This document shows, in pieces, positions 32,564 through 44,988 of a stretch of 64,000 nt of DNA; within the stretch, counting starts at the first letter, position 1, and each line of letters starts with the position of its first letter. The notes below the pieces were generated by a model. The model saw only the letters and a program-made list of their open reading frames with translations, searched no databases and was not told the origin of the DNA. The position numbers were made by a program, and so were the translations under genes. The DNA lies in the NCBI GenBank assembly GCA_023897205.1, contig JAHWDD010000007.1, positions 744,001-808,000 of the forward strand, read 5' to 3'. This stretch comes from Exophiala sp. HKRS030. Taxonomy: Eukaryota > Ascomycota > Eurotiomycetes > Chaetothyriales > Herpotrichiellaceae.

Positions 32564-33208
32564 ATGGACTATACAGCTTATGCCCTCGCTGCCGACCCGA
32601 ATGGTGACAAGTTTTTGACCAAGAAGAGCCAGTCAAAGGTCAAGTTCAGTGCGACATTCCCCGAGAAGTATTGCTCAGTCAATCAAAGGCAGACTGGGGA
32701 GCCCTTTGTCATGAAGTTCTCAATCGAGGTCGAAGAGGAACGTGGCATCATGATCAACAAAGTCGCGCCCATCATCGGGTTGCAATCAGCAATCGATAGA
32801 GAAATCGCAAGCGGGTTACCGTGCATTGCCTTTCGAGAAGTTGGACCTCAGGATCATCCTCGAAAGCAACCAGTCTTCTCCCTTCGGCTTGACTTGTTCT
32901 ACTTGGAGGATTATCGCAAACGCGAGAAGCTCTCACCCTGTGCTTTCAACCCAGGCGACTTTAAGGCCCTTGGCCTAGAAGGCTATGAGGGTGAATACAT
33001 TTTGAACCAGCCATTTGAATACCTGCAGTCCAGAGTGGTGTGTGGAATCATGTCGCCAGGGCAGAGGTACTGCGCGGACGTAGCACCGCTGGAGGCACCA
33101 GGATGCAAAGGAAGTGATGGATCTTCTCCGATTCAGCAACATCAAATACAGACAGTACCAGTCGAACTCGAGTTGTCCCCGAGAGCAGTATTCACCCTGA
33201 TACAGTGA
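32564..33208 (+). CDS. Unrecognised protein, 214 residues
   Basis: Open frame from ATG 32564, also open back to a TTG at 32519, where a possible acceptor at 32540 could join an upstream exon. The composition looks coding: balanced and with few low-complexity runs. It contains KVKFSATFPEKYC and LRLDLFYLEDYRKREKLSPCAFNPGDFKALGLEG. No signal peptide, no membrane helix, no motif I know. It could be an orphan or lineage-restricted gene, or a fragment of a larger gene whose other exons I did not see. Neighbours give no clue. Confidence 0.45.
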   Translation: MDYTAYALAADPNGDKFLTKKSQSKVKFSATFPEKYCSVNQRQTGEPFVMKFSIEVEEERGIMINKVAPIIGLQSAIDREIASGLPCIAFREVGPQDHPRKQPVFSLRLDLFYLEDYRKREKLSPCAFNPGDFKALGLEGYEGEYILNQPFEYLQSRVVCGIMSPGQRYCADVAPLEAPGCKGSDGSSPIQQHQIQTVPVELELSPRAVFTLIQ

Positions 33209-34505
33209 CGTGGATCTGAGTTCTTGATGCTCGGACTGTGGTACGGAGCACTCGTATTGATATTACAGCACATGGCAATGCGGGTCGGAGAATCTTTGAT
33301 CCTCTCCGGACCTGAATCCACCAAGCACTCAAAAACATTGGGTATCTTATTGTACTTTTCCTTTTGCTACTCCGTCCAAGATATCCATATGTACGCGTGT
33401 ACCCGCATCAAAAATCCATACAGAAGACTGTTCATGTCTGAAACGCTTAGCAGATAAGTGTAACGTTGATCAGCCGGCAACAGCGAAATTTGATGGATCT
33501 CAACAGAGCGCGTTCAAACACACCGTCGGCAGTCCTTGCTCTCTTTTCACGTGGACAACGCAGCGCATTTTGTTGGAATGACATTCTTGCCATCCCTGCA
33601 AGCAAGGATATGTCTCCTCTTGTACAGAGTACGCGTAAGCTGGATCAAATAGGCGACACATATTTCCGTATCCCCGTCCATGCGGGCAGCGTGGGCACAA
33701 GATACTGACTGTGAGTTTATTCTTACCGCGTACGGACGAAATACGGTCTGGGTCATCATCGCATCGAAATGTTCAGCTGCATCCGATCAACACCAATTCC
33801 ATCTTTGCCACACGACGGCCGTACCGCATCTGAATGTTTTATCAGTAATGGCTTTTGGCTAGCTCTACCACCCTCAGCGTTCACAGACGGACTTCCATGA
33901 CAATAATCTCGAATGAAAATGCTCCTTTCCATTCGTCGAACCCCCTGCAAAGATAAGTGGAAAAATTTATCCCGGTCATGCATACATCCCTGAGTCTAGC
34001 GCTCCATCTATGAAGGGGTCAGCCTTGTTCGCCTCCACATGTACTGCATTTGATACCAACCAGATAATCGCTGCCTCTCTCGGCTATACATGACGACAAA
34101 CTTGGGATGGATTTTCAGCTGTCCACAATACCTGACAGCGGCACGCTATTGCAATGGTAAACTGGGAATGGCAAATTACGTCCTCAGCCATCGCATCAAG
34201 ACACACGGGAGTGTACGGAGTATCCCAACAAATCATCCCGAGACACCACACACACACACGTGTGGTTATCACAATGCTCATATGGCTATGGGGTAGGGTA
34301 ATCACAGCAACCCTTTTCTCAGTCTAGGCTCCGGCACACCTTCGCTTCCAGTGTGGCGAGGATGGTGAGTATCAATTGTCACTTTTGACACTCGTGAGAA
34401 GGAAGCCCTTTTGTGTGCACTCTTCCTTCCCCCCGGATTGTCGTTACGCCCTCATTGTCAACATCCCATCGGGGCTCCAAGAATTTTGACGTTGATGGCA
34501 GCGAC
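33209..34505. other. Intergenic, 1.3 kb
   Basis: TACGGAGTA at 34214-34222, 292 nt upstream of the GT32 start, next to an (AC)n run (about 34246-34260). No gene seen. Confidence 0.45.
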
Positions 34506-35720
34506 ATGCTTCCGGAAAAGTTTCAGTGGAAAGGCATGCAGTCCACACAGAGCATGACCATGCGGACTGGCATCAAAATCGTGCTTGCTGCACTCGTCTG
34601 CCTTTTCGTCGTGAACTATTCCACCTTCATACCAGAGTCGCCAAAATGGCAGCACGTCAGCAACAAGCTCAGCAGTTCTTTCAGTCACAGTGAACCAGTC
34701 AACAGTTCTGCTAGAGCCCTTGACGAATTGCCAGAGTCCGCAGCCTACTCGACCGGCTCCCATCAAGACATACCCAACATCATTCATTATGTCCAACTTC
34801 TTCCAAACGCCAAACCCCAGATCAGCTTCAGTTTCAAACAATTCCTCGCCATCTACGGTGCCTCAGTCCACCTCAATCCCGACAAGATCTACATCCATAC
34901 CAATGCCAACGCAAGCACGATTGCCCGTCTCCAATCCTCCAACGAGCCGAAAGATTGGTGGACCAAAGCCGTGCTCGCCATCCCCCATCTCCAGTTTAAC
35001 TATGTTACATACCCCGAGGTGGCTGCAGTGAGCGGCGTCGAGATCAAGCGGATCGAACACAAGTCCGACTTTGTACGCATGGAGCAGTTGTACGAAAAAG
35101 GCGGAGTCTACATGGACACAGACGTCCACCCACTGCGAGACTTCAAGGATCTCCGTGAGTCTGGCTTCGCCAACATTGTCGGCCGCGAAATACACTACCA
35201 GGTCAACAACGGCGTCTTCATGTGCCGACCCGGCACCGCCCTCTTGGACATCTGGATGCGCGAAGCCCACCGTGTTTACGACGGCGGCTGGACGACCGCG
35301 AGCTGTAAACTCCTAACCACCATCGCCAACCGCCTGATGGGGACACCCCGTGAAGTTTTGATCATGGACCGCGTCGCCTTCAACCCCGTGAGCTGGTACA
35401 AGAACGACAAGACCGAGATGTACTCTCCGCATCTCGACGTTAAAGCCTCGACGTCGGAGTACACTGAAATGTCGGAGTCGGCCGTCACGGATCCCTACGC
35501 ACGATGGAAACAAGGCAAGACCGCGGCCGACTGGCAACTGGATCTGTCGACATCGTATGCCATCCACGCGACCAAGGAGGGACCGCTTGTCGAGAACTTT
35601 GACAACGATTTCACCCCCAAATACATCTTTCAGAGGCAGAGTAGCTTTGCCAGAGCCGTCTGGCCCACTGCCAAGTTGGCCAAAGATGCCGGTTGGATTC
35701 TCGATGAACACTTGCAATAA
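34506..35720 (+). CDS. GT32 glycosyltransferase (OCH1-like), type II Golgi membrane protein
   Basis: A single exon of 404 residues from ATG 34506 (an upstream in-frame GTG at 34413 is not used). A short cytosolic tail is followed by one membrane helix (about 22-42) and a luminal stem, the normal Golgi anchor. The DXD-type domain starts at IPNIIHYVQLLP; KGGVYMDTDVHP carries the metal/nucleotide-sugar site DTD at 204-206; YQVNNGVFMC and a C-terminal HATKEG segment follow. The family contains yeast OCH1 and SUR1-type mannosyltransferases and bacterial capsule enzymes. Its sugar and acceptor are unknown. It is the first gene of the proposed glycan cluster. Confidence 0.9.
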   Translation: MLPEKFQWKGMQSTQSMTMRTGIKIVLAALVCLFVVNYSTFIPESPKWQHVSNKLSSSFSHSEPVNSSARALDELPESAAYSTGSHQDIPNIIHYVQLLPNAKPQISFSFKQFLAIYGASVHLNPDKIYIHTNANASTIARLQSSNEPKDWWTKAVLAIPHLQFNYVTYPEVAAVSGVEIKRIEHKSDFVRMEQLYEKGGVYMDTDVHPLRDFKDLRESGFANIVGREIHYQVNNGVFMCRPGTALLDIWMREAHRVYDGGWTTASCKLLTTIANRLMGTPREVLIMDRVAFNPVSWYKNDKTEMYSPHLDVKASTSEYTEMSESAVTDPYARWKQGKTAADWQLDLSTSYAIHATKEGPLVENFDNDFTPKYIFQRQSSFARAVWPTAKLAKDAGWILDEHLQ

Positions 35721-37440
35721 ACAACTGGTTAACGATTCTTATTTTGTGTTATACGAGCAGGCATTGGTTTGGGGGTTTGCTTGGTGTCTTTCTATGGCGT
35801 GGCTCGCCTTTTCGCTTAAATGTCAACGTTTGGCGTTGGTGGTATTCTACTATGTATAGATCTGTGTTCTTTCTACAGTGAAACAGTTACAATTCACAAC
35901 ACTTTCAAGCCGAGTCTATCTGGCCTTTGATGAGCTTGCCCATAATGTTGCAAGTTCTTTCACTTCTTAGGAGGTCGAGACAGAGTGATGCAAGCATTTG
36001 GCACGCCAACGCCACCGCCATTTCAAGCCCGTGCTAACCAGATGGAATTAAGTCAGGACCATGGAAAAGCGTTAGCGACGAGCAAAAGAACCCACGCACC
36101 ACGGCTCATCCGATATCAGGTCTTGCTGGGGGGACGAGATCAGTAAGTTCACCGGAAGAAGTTACTCCGTCAGTACCAAATTCATTGTTGCGGCGAGGCA
36201 CCTTTGAGTCGAGGCTGAGCTGAACTACTGTACAAAATCCGGGAAGGCGAATGAGCATGAACCCCTGCTCACAATATTAATATCGGAGTTCCACCCACAT
36301 CCTTTCCCATACTTTGCTGTCACAATCCTGGAAAAGCTTCTGGAAGGGCGTCGCCGGCAGGTGGCATCGGCGGTTTTACGACAGGACGTTCTAGGTGTGT
36401 GGGATCGGCATTCTTCGACTTGATATTTCCTTTCGTGGACGACAGTAAAGCATTTGACTTGATACTTGGAGGTGTCGATCCTGTCGATGAATAGCAGTGA
36501 CATACTACGGAGTACGTGTACGAGGATATAGCGATACACTCCACCGAACAATTTCCTCTCACAGTGTACGGAGTACCTGGAACCAGTTTACCCGCGGCGA
36601 CTCGTATCGGTACGAAAATTCTGTATTGTCACGACGTAAACAAAACGCGGGGGCCCGATACAGTTTAGTGTGGTATCTGCAGGTCCGGAAGCTTGAGAAG
36701 ATTGACTATCGATAAGCGTGAGAAACTAAGATTAGAGGATGAACTTGAGCGACGAGGGTCCCGCGTTGGTCTCGAAGCACCCGGCGATGGCGCGAAAAAG
36801 AAAAGGGGACCCACCCACCGGCACACCTGGTAAGGAAGTGTCTTTGCTAGTATGGATTCTGGGCTCCTCGCTCTGGTATTGGCGTTGTTTCGCTGACACT
36901 TTTCGTTGATCGGAGAGCCCAAGCAAAAAAGCCTCTGGAGACGAGACATCGACCGAGACTCTACGGCGTATGGGCATGGCTGCATTGGGCCGGAGGCGCA
37001 CATCGAGCCAGCCTGTACTCACAAAATGGTAATTTCCACACCTCAGCCAGGTTCCCAATAAGTGATCAGTCATGCTGCACAAGGCAAAGTCAACAGCCAG
37101 ACCCTGCCTGGCTTCCTCACGAACAGATTGAACAATACTGTGGCTCGCTGAACCGGGAACCATTGTCTTCCGAACTCACCCTCGACCAGGAGTACGTTGC
37201 CATTATTACCCATTGTCCGAATTACAACAATATCGGTATACCCCTGTACCTGTACCCTTTGCATACAGTCCAGAAGCTGAGGCTATCACCGACTGCCTGG
37301 TTTTAAACTACAACCAATTTTTCCCCCTACCCCTCTCTTTCGAACGGGACCACTTGAAAGACTTTATTGTTTCTTCTTTCTCGACATACCATTGCATACT
37401 CAAAACTACTACACATTTTGTTTTATTCAAGCAACCCGGC
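35721..37440. other. Intergenic, 1.7 kb
   Basis: Two TACGGAGTA copies, 36506-36514 and 36567-36575, about 0.9 kb upstream of the transporter gene. No gene. Confidence 0.5.
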
Positions 37441-38741
37441 ATGGCCACTCTCGACCTCGACGAGTCCTCGCTGGGAACCAAGGCTGGCAAGATGGTTTCT
37501 TTCCTCCTGCCTCGCTCGTCCATGGAGAAGTTGAGGAACATTTACCCCGAATACACCAAGATTGGTGAGTAATACTGTTATTCTCATGTCCCTTCATTTA
37601 GTATTGACCTTTCCATTCCTTTTCCAGACGTCAAAACACCACCACTCAGTGATGAAGAACGAAGTGACAGCTCGAGTTTGCTTGATTATGACGCAGAAAA
37701 GGGCGAGAGCTCAGACTCGGAAGACATGACAGACATGTCAGCCCGTCAAGGTCGTGATCTTGAACCCGCAAGACCTAAACGGACGGGAGCACAGCAATTC
37801 GTCGACCTAGTATGGATGGGCCTCAATGTCTTTAGCACCGTCATCATAGTGTTTCTGAACAAGACGTACGTACTCTTCCTTCACCCTGCCCGTCAACACC
37901 TCAAAAGTATCGTCAGCTAATCCTGTGTCCCTACTACAGTGTCTTCTCCGACCCTCAACTTCGCCAGTGCCAAATCTCCGTGGCGATATGGCACTTTGCA
38001 GCGACGACGATAGTTCTATACCTCTCGACCTGCCGGCCGTGTCATGCCTTTGAGGCGATCCGCCTTCCAATCCGCCAGGTGCTGCCGATATGCATCTTCT
38101 TCGCCGGGTTCTTACTGCTGGGGAACCTCTCACTGGCCCTCAACGACGTGGACTTTTACCAGCTGGCCAAGATCATGACGACGCCGACCGTGGTGGCTCT
38201 CAACTTTGTCCTGTTCCGCCGGTACATTTCGTCGTCGGCACTGGCGGCCGTCGTCGCGTCGTGCGCGGGAGTTGGTCTCGTCTCGGCCAAGAGCTTCCAG
38301 ACGAACCTCCCCGGCACCCTCGTCGCCACGGCCGCCTTCACCGTCACGGCCCTGTATCAGGTGTGGATCGGCAAGAAGATCGAGGACCTGAAGGTCTCGC
38401 CGCCCCAGCTGCTGCTCAATCAGGCCCCCGTGTCCGTCGCGCTGTTGTTGGTCATCGCCCCCTTCGTGGACACGGTACCCGATTTGAGCACGATCCCGAC
38501 CAACGTCCTATACGCGCTCTTCATGTCCGGGGTCGTGGCGAGTCTGCTCAACCTGTCCCAGTTTTTTATCATCGGGCGCACGTCGCCCTTGACCTTCAAC
38601 GTCGTCTCTCAGGTCAAGACCATCCTCATCATCGGCCTCAGCTGGCTGTCGACCGGGAAACAGTTGACCTTTGTGGAGATCTTGGGCGTCGTCTTTGCTT
38701 TGGGAGGAGCGTATGCTTATGCTCAAGTTTCGAGGCGGTAA
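37441..38741 (+). CDS. Nucleotide-sugar-type transporter of the TPT/SLC35 family
   Basis: Exons 37441-37564, 37628-37865 and 37940-38741, with introns of 63 and 74 nt, give 387 residues. The first 95 residues are cytosolic and acidic. About ten membrane helices follow (from LVWMGLNVFSTVIIVFLNK on), including FYQLAKIMTTPTVVALNFVLF and a final FVEILGVVFALGGAYAYAQV, typical of the triose-phosphate-translocator branch, whose fungal members sit in the Golgi and exchange nucleotide sugars for monophosphates. The substrate cannot be read off. Its place between glycosyltransferases suggests it supplies their donor. Confidence 0.9.
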
Positions 38742-39257
38742 ACCACTAAATCTGACATATTCACGAGAGCTATTATGAGTGTTTGCTTTAGCAATAATTT
38801 TGATTTATCTACATTGGAAATCCCTATACTCATTTATCTACATGTTTGATTAGGTCTCAGAATTTTAATACTCAAAAAATGCAGTAGAGTTCTCAGAAAA
38901 GATACCATGGCTTACAATTTACGGCTCAATTTGATTCTAAACAAAGTATAAGAAAGTTGCTGCCGAACAGAATATGGTCTGGCGTTGTGGATTTTCAGCA
39001 TCGTACGAGTCTTTGACTTTCTCCGAGAATTCAACAAGGCGATGTCGTAGGAGGAAAAGAGTGCACGGCCTTCCGAGATCTCTTGGAAACGTGGTGAGAA
39101 GTTGAGGTCCGTGGGTCCGATACCCACATGAATTCAGTTTGGAAAAACTGCAGTGAGTGCATCGTCCTTCGAGTTTCTGTTCTCATGGGATGAACGGGTT
39201 GGGTTGCAACTATATTGCATCTTACAACAACAACAACAACAACAAATCTACAACATC
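38742..39257. other. Intergenic, 516 nt
   Basis: Contains the 3' end of the transporter gene and the leader of the first GT25, which ends in a CAA microsatellite. Confidence 0.45.
39224..39246. repeat. ACA/CAA microsatellite in the GT25-1 leader
   Basis: About seven ACA units end 11 nt before the ATG at 39258. CAA repeats in leaders stay unstructured and can help translation; here they may also vary in length. Confidence 0.85.
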
Positions 39258-40481
39258 ATGGGCAACCTCTTCATCGACCGAGCTGCAAAGATGAAGTATA
39301 ACAAGATCGGAGTCATCTGTGCCACCTTGCTCACGGTCGCGTTGTCTTTGTATTTGCTGCTGGCTCCTCGTACGACCGTTTACAGATCCGTCACTTCTAG
39401 TCTCGGCAACAGCTTGCAGCGCTTGAGCAGTGCCAACGAGGCCAGTTCCGGCGACTTGAACGACGTCTTCAACGGGACCGTCGGGTTCCAACAAGTCCGC
39501 GTCATTTCCCTTCTGGAACGAAGCGACAAGAGAGATGCCGTCAGCATGCAAGCAAGATTCACCAACATCTCTTTCGATTTCGTCGACGGTGTCGTCGGTA
39601 CCGACATGAACCCCAAGGCCCTGCCTCACACCATGCACATCGCGCCGGGGGCGGTAGGGTGCTGGCGGTCACACCTGAACGTCATGCAAGAGATGGTGAG
39701 GCGACGCATCCGCTCCAGCTTGATCCTGGAAGACGACGCAGACTGGGACGTCGCCTTCAAGTCTCAGATGTCGCAAGTGGCGCGGGGTACTCGGTGGTTG
39801 CTCAACCAAACCGACGACACACCGACACACTCACCGTACGGCGACGGCTGGGACGTCATCTGGCTCGGACACTGCGGCTCGAAGCCAGACCCAAAAGACA
39901 ATCGACGTTGGGTGATTCCTCGAGACCCGACCGTGGTGCCTCCCCACAAACGTTGGTCGCTGTACATGTTTGGCAAACCCGACATGAGTCCATGGCAACC
40001 CGCGGACAATCAAACACGCATCGTCTATGTTCCCGTCACCGGCGTGTGTTCGGCGGGATGGGCGATCTCCATGGCGGGTGCAGAGAAGATCTTGTACTAT
40101 CAGAGCATGATCCCATTCGACAAACCCGTCGACGACGGAGTGGGTGCCATGTGCAGAGACAAAGTCTTGGGTCTGAGGTGTTTTGCCCCCTGGCCACAGA
40201 TCATCGGGGTATCAAAACCGGCAGGACCGAAATCTCGAGGCAGTGACATTGACGATTTTGGTGCCGCCGCCGCCGCCGCGAAATCATCATCATCCATCGA
40301 GGAGGTGGTGAAGGAGAAACCGAGGTCTCATGGAGTCATGTTTTCTACGAGGTTGAACATTGAAAGATTCATTGGGAAAGAAGAAACATTTGAAACTCAA
40401 CATCCCGAATACACGGGACAATTTATGACTCTAGAACAGATAGGTAATGCTGTAGGTCACGGTGAAATCTTGCCGTCATAG
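39258..40481 (+). CDS. GT25 glycosyltransferase 1, type II membrane protein, intronless
   Basis: A single exon of 407 residues from ATG 39258. Membrane helix about 16-36 after a short basic tail. The GT25 domain starts near residue 80 (VRVISLLERSDKRD) and has the acidic nucleotide-sugar site EDDAD at 158-162 in LILEDDADWD. Conserved blocks HSPYGDGWD, DNRRWVIPRDPTV and the CFAPWP end region are shared with GT25-2 at 42410-43902. A poly-Ala run (GAAAAAAA) lies in the variable tail. The family includes bacterial LPS and animal collagen galactosyltransferases. It probably acts in the Golgi; sugar unknown. Confidence 0.9.
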   Translation: MGNLFIDRAAKMKYNKIGVICATLLTVALSLYLLLAPRTTVYRSVTSSLGNSLQRLSSANEASSGDLNDVFNGTVGFQQVRVISLLERSDKRDAVSMQARFTNISFDFVDGVVGTDMNPKALPHTMHIAPGAVGCWRSHLNVMQEMVRRRIRSSLILEDDADWDVAFKSQMSQVARGTRWLLNQTDDTPTHSPYGDGWDVIWLGHCGSKPDPKDNRRWVIPRDPTVVPPHKRWSLYMFGKPDMSPWQPADNQTRIVYVPVTGVCSAGWAISMAGAEKILYYQSMIPFDKPVDDGVGAMCRDKVLGLRCFAPWPQIIGVSKPAGPKSRGSDIDDFGAAAAAAKSSSSIEEVVKEKPRSHGVMFSTRLNIERFIGKEETFETQHPEYTGQFMTLEQIGNAVGHGEILPS

Positions 40482-42409
40482 CAAAGCAAAATGATACAAT
40501 ATACACAAGGTAGTATCACAATGGTGGTAGCACAATAAAAATCAATACCGAACTAACTTGTAAGGTATCTTACTTCTAGGCAGGTATACCTCGTATCCTT
40601 TGTTGCTTTGTTGCCTTGTACTCTTATCTCTCCTTTTCGTACTCCATACTGTAGGCCAGCACGAAACACCCCGATCGTGAAAAAAGAAACAAAAGTTGGG
40701 AAATATGTGCCGAGATCAAATATCCATCCTTGTCTCAAATTTCAAATTTGTACCGAGTAGTTCTGAAGTCTGGGAACTTTCCCAGTAAGTAGTTCCCTTG
40801 GTATGACACGGTCACGTCCGCGACTTGTTTAGTTTCTGAACCGAGTGAAAGTCCAAAGGATAGTGGCTGCATTGTGGGCTTGTGGCGCTAATTAATTTGT
40901 GCTCCGTAGAGAGAGAGTACGGGTATATGGAAAAAGAAGTCCAGATGCCAGGTTAGGGCGAGGCTTTTTTTCCCCCTACAGTACATCTTGTGGGAATTTT
41001 CGTTGAAAAGGAGGGGGGAGATTACTTGGGCTTGGGCTGAGCTGAGCTGAGCAAGTACAGAACAGAGCTGAAAATGTTCCAGACATGCAGGTTGTGTTGA
41101 GGTTCAAACGTTGGTCCAAGACAATGTTAACCATATACCTCGAGGGTAGGTTTCACGCCTTCACACAACGATGAATCCTGGTTGTACACGGAGTCACACA
41201 CCTTTCCAAGGGGGCGAATTATTTCCCAGGTATCCCAAGGGTTATCCATTCAACTACAGTAGAGCATTTGATACAGAGCAAATGGAAAAGAGTAGTGGGG
41301 TCTAGACACAAATCTCAACTCACAGTAATACTTCCCTATGACTCTCCTTGTTCGTACTGGTGTCGAATACAATTACCGTACCGGTACATACGGACCGAAA
41401 TACAGTACCTGGGACTCCGTATTTTACCAGGTAAACGGATCCACAACTCCGGACACCCCCCTTGCAGGCAACTTACCTAGTTGGTCTTAGCGTCAAAGTC
41501 ATTACCCAACGCAGTAAGAAACGGGGGGACCCAACGACCGGGTTCTAGGTTGATCCATGGATACGGTTGTGCGCGTCAGGATTATCCCTACAGGGTTGTG
41601 AAGCTCGCCTATTGTACTCCGTACGCTTCTCTCTCTGTCGCCTAACCAAAATCCAAAGGCTTGTCTTATCGCCAGCTGAACCAAAACAATGCATGTGGAT
41701 GGCCTTCTGGACTCAATAATCGACGACCGTGTAAAGGTTTTGAGACGACCGGATCGGACGATCCTAGAACATTGCAATTTTCTTTTCTCATTCACGTTCT
41801 ACATACTTTTACTTTGTGGCGTCCATGGATTCGCTTGGGTTACTACCTTAGCCTTTCCAGACGGATACTTCTAACGGATACCATTGCTTTTTGGTGTTTT
41901 TGGCTATTCGCGAGTGCCTTGCCTCTGAGAAAGATTCTCCGAGATCCAGACCCAAATCCTCCCCCCCTCTCTCACTGATCAATTCCTTTATCACATTCGT
42001 ATTGTATTGTATTGTACTCCCCGTACGACACTCTACACCTCGACACTTGGAGGCAGGGTGCCAAACTCACACAAGTTCATCCTCCTCGGGAGTACAGTGC
42101 TAGAGTTTAATTGCCCCTTTGGATCTTTTGGGTCTTTGACTCTTTTTCGAAGGATCTGCTTTTTCGATTCGAATACTCCAATACTCCTCCGTACTCGTTG
42201 TCAAACCCCCCTCCTCTCACAATCCCCAAACCATTACAACGACATATCCTCTCTCGGCCTCAGCTCATCACATTTTACTGAGAAGGAAAAGGTGTCTGGC
42301 CCACGACAAGAGTGTTGCACTTGGCTTCGCGTGCCTATACCACCCACTCCACAACATCACATCTCACACACGTCAAAAACGAGTCGAAAAACTGTACTCA
42401 ACTTACACC
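40482..42409. other. Intergenic, 1.9 kb
   Basis: Holds TACTCCGTA at 41615-41623. A pyrimidine-rich leader (about 41980-42400) precedes GT25-2. No gene. Confidence 0.5.
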
Positions 42410-43902
42410 ATGGGGTATTCTGAAGCGGGTCGTCCGCAATGGTCGACGACGACCGTCGGCAAGAGGAACATCGTCCTCGCCGCCATCCTTCTCTCCCTAT
42501 TTTGTATCTTCTTCACGTTCCGCAACCAGAGTCCTCCGTCCGGCACGGCGTCTCCGTCCGGATTGTCGACTTCCAAATTCAGCCTCGGAGGCAAGAAGGA
42601 CAACTTGGGAGATGTCTACAATGACACACTGGGCGTGAGTATTATACCCCGGTCCTTCTCTTGCTTGCATTGGCCATCCCGTTCTCCCCGTGTTTGCCTT
42701 CGAGATCACCGAGGACAACAATACTAATCAACCAAAACGATAGTTTCAAAAGGTATACGCCATCAACCTACCTGAGCGTACGGACAAGAAGGACAATATG
42801 CGCCTCCAGGCCAGGGCCACGAACTTTAGCATCGAAATCGTGGATGGAGTCATTGGGTCCAAGGTCTCATACAAGGCCATTCCATATGTGAGTCATTTTT
42901 TGACCAGTCCAAATGATTACAGGCGGCGACAGTGTTGATTGACCCTGTCTTCTTCGTTTCGCCAGACTTTTAAGCAAAACAACGGCACCATTGGATGCTG
43001 GCGAGCTCACCTCAACGTCTTGCAAAAGTAAGTCCAGACAGACACTTTTGTTTTTGCTGTTTGTTTGTCACCGAGGCTAATTTCTCCCCCTCCCGGGCTC
43101 CAGGATGATTGAGGAAAACATCCAGAGCGCTCTGATTCTCGAGGACGACGCGGACTGGGACATCGGCCTCAAGGCTCAAATGGCCGAGTTGGCGCGGGGG
43201 TCACGGTGGCTCCTCGAGACGGCCCCCGAGGGCACCAGCAACAACCACATCCCGCACTCCCCTTACGGCGACGGCTGGGACATGCTCTGGGTCGGCCACT
43301 GCCACAGCGAACCGGTCAAGGGCGACAACCGACGTTGGGTGATCCCCCACGACCCCACGGTCGCCCCGGAAGGTTCGAGGTGGTACTTCAAGGGCCCCAA
43401 GATGGACAAGTGGGAGAAGGGGCCCGACGCCGACCCCCAGACGAGGGTGGTGTACCAGCAGGGCTTCGGCTGGTGCCTCTCGGGCTACGCCGTGTCGCTG
43501 CGGGCGGCCCAGCGCATCCTCTGGTACGCCAGCATGATGCCCTTCAACTGGCCCATCGACAGCGGCATGGGCAACCTGTGCTCCCAGCGGGAGTTCCACG
43601 ACTTCCAGTGCATCGCCCCCTTCCCCCGGTTCGTCGGCAAGTCCACCCCCGCCGGGTCCAACGCCCTCGGCAGCGACATCAACACGAAGCCCAAGGAGGA
43701 GAAGATCCAGGAAAAGTCCGAGTCGGAGAACGTCATGTTCTCGGTCCGCCAGAACATGAGGCGCATCCTGGACGGCGCCACCACCTTCAAGAGTTACTTC
43801 AAGAACCCCGCCGGCGACGACCTCACCCTGGAACAAATCTCCGCCGCCAGAGGTCACCCGGAGTACGTCGACGAGGAGGTCAAGAAGGAGACCAAGGAAT
43901 AA
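42410..43902 (+). CDS. GT25 glycosyltransferase 2, type II membrane protein, four exons
   Basis: Exons 42410-42634, 42744-42887, 42966-43027 and 43104-43902, with introns of 109, 78 and 76 nt, give 409 residues. One membrane helix, about 20-37. The domain starts FQKVYAINLPERTDKKD; IGCWRAHLNVLQK precedes the acidic site EDDAD at 157-161, one residue away from its place in GT25-1. HSPYGDGWD and DNRRWVIPHDPTV are shared with GT25-1, and GWCLSGYAVS matches the place of its GVCSAGWAIS. Exon 4 uses mostly G/C-ending codons. The two are ancient tandem duplicates: they share layout but differ in most positions, so they probably add different sugars or act on different acceptors. Confidence 0.92.
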
Positions 43903-44988
43903 ACAACCTTTTTTCTCCGGCACTACGGAGTAAACAAGGCTCGCAAAGTATCATTTGAAGGCCAAGTATGGGGCACCCCGACTTGCGTGTGGAAAGGGTT
44001 GTTTTTTTTTGGTTGCACCGGTCTGGGAGTAAATGGATGTACGGAAATATTTTATCAAAGACTCTTACTGTTGTTGTTGTTGTCACCAGTATTGAACGAC
44101 CTTTTTCTTTTTGCTGGGAATAAATTATGGAATCCACAATGTGTTCAACTCATACTATTTACCACCTATCATCTATCATAAGACTTTTATTATTCCCAAT
44201 TCATAAAGGTATGATGAGATGTCGTAGAAGCTGAATCATACAGAAGCAGAAGACTCACAGCACACAGCACGGGACAACGAGAATCTTGTCAAGTTTCGTT
44301 TTTGAGAAATACATTAGATTCTGCATACAATTTGGTCAAAGTTATGATTCCAAACCCAAAACTCCTCATGCAGGAAACCAATTTGATTTTCGTTCTACTC
44401 CGTCCTCCCCTTCGAGGCACAACAAAAACACCCTCTGAAATAACGCCTCGCTGAAAACATTATAGCTGATGATGACGGTGATGATTTATTCATACAAGAA
44501 TTGAAATCATCCCCATCCGTCGAGACATGCACACAGATGCCTTTTTGTAGTGGTATATAATACCAGATATGAAGAGTTCAAACAACTGCCTTTGAAAACA
44601 AGACAAGCAGACACACCGAAGTGTTGAAATCTCAGCGTAAAAAGACTGAACAGGACAGTTCTGTGCTCTGTGCACACCACTGGATGATCAAAGTATGTGT
44701 GGTGCGTGTGAGTCTGTCGCTGAAAGGCTTCCAGATACTGAACGCTGCTCAAGTCTGTTGATTGTTTGTCTGGCCACAAAGTATGCCGCTGTCGGTGACG
44801 TTGACGTTGACAACCGCAGACATTCGAGACAAGTTCTGTATGAGGGATTTGAGCACCAGGGATTTTCACCCTCCGATGGATTCTGGCGTTCTGGCGTTCT
44901 GGTATCATGCCATGTTGATCTTGTACGTGCTTCCGATGGGAATCTTGTAGGAACAGGTTGAGGATCCGGGGCCAGTATCAGTAGCTTT
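43903..44988. other. Intergenic between convergent genes, 1.1 kb
   Basis: TACGGAGTA at 43924-43932, just after the GT25-2 stop codon. No gene seen. Confidence 0.5.
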
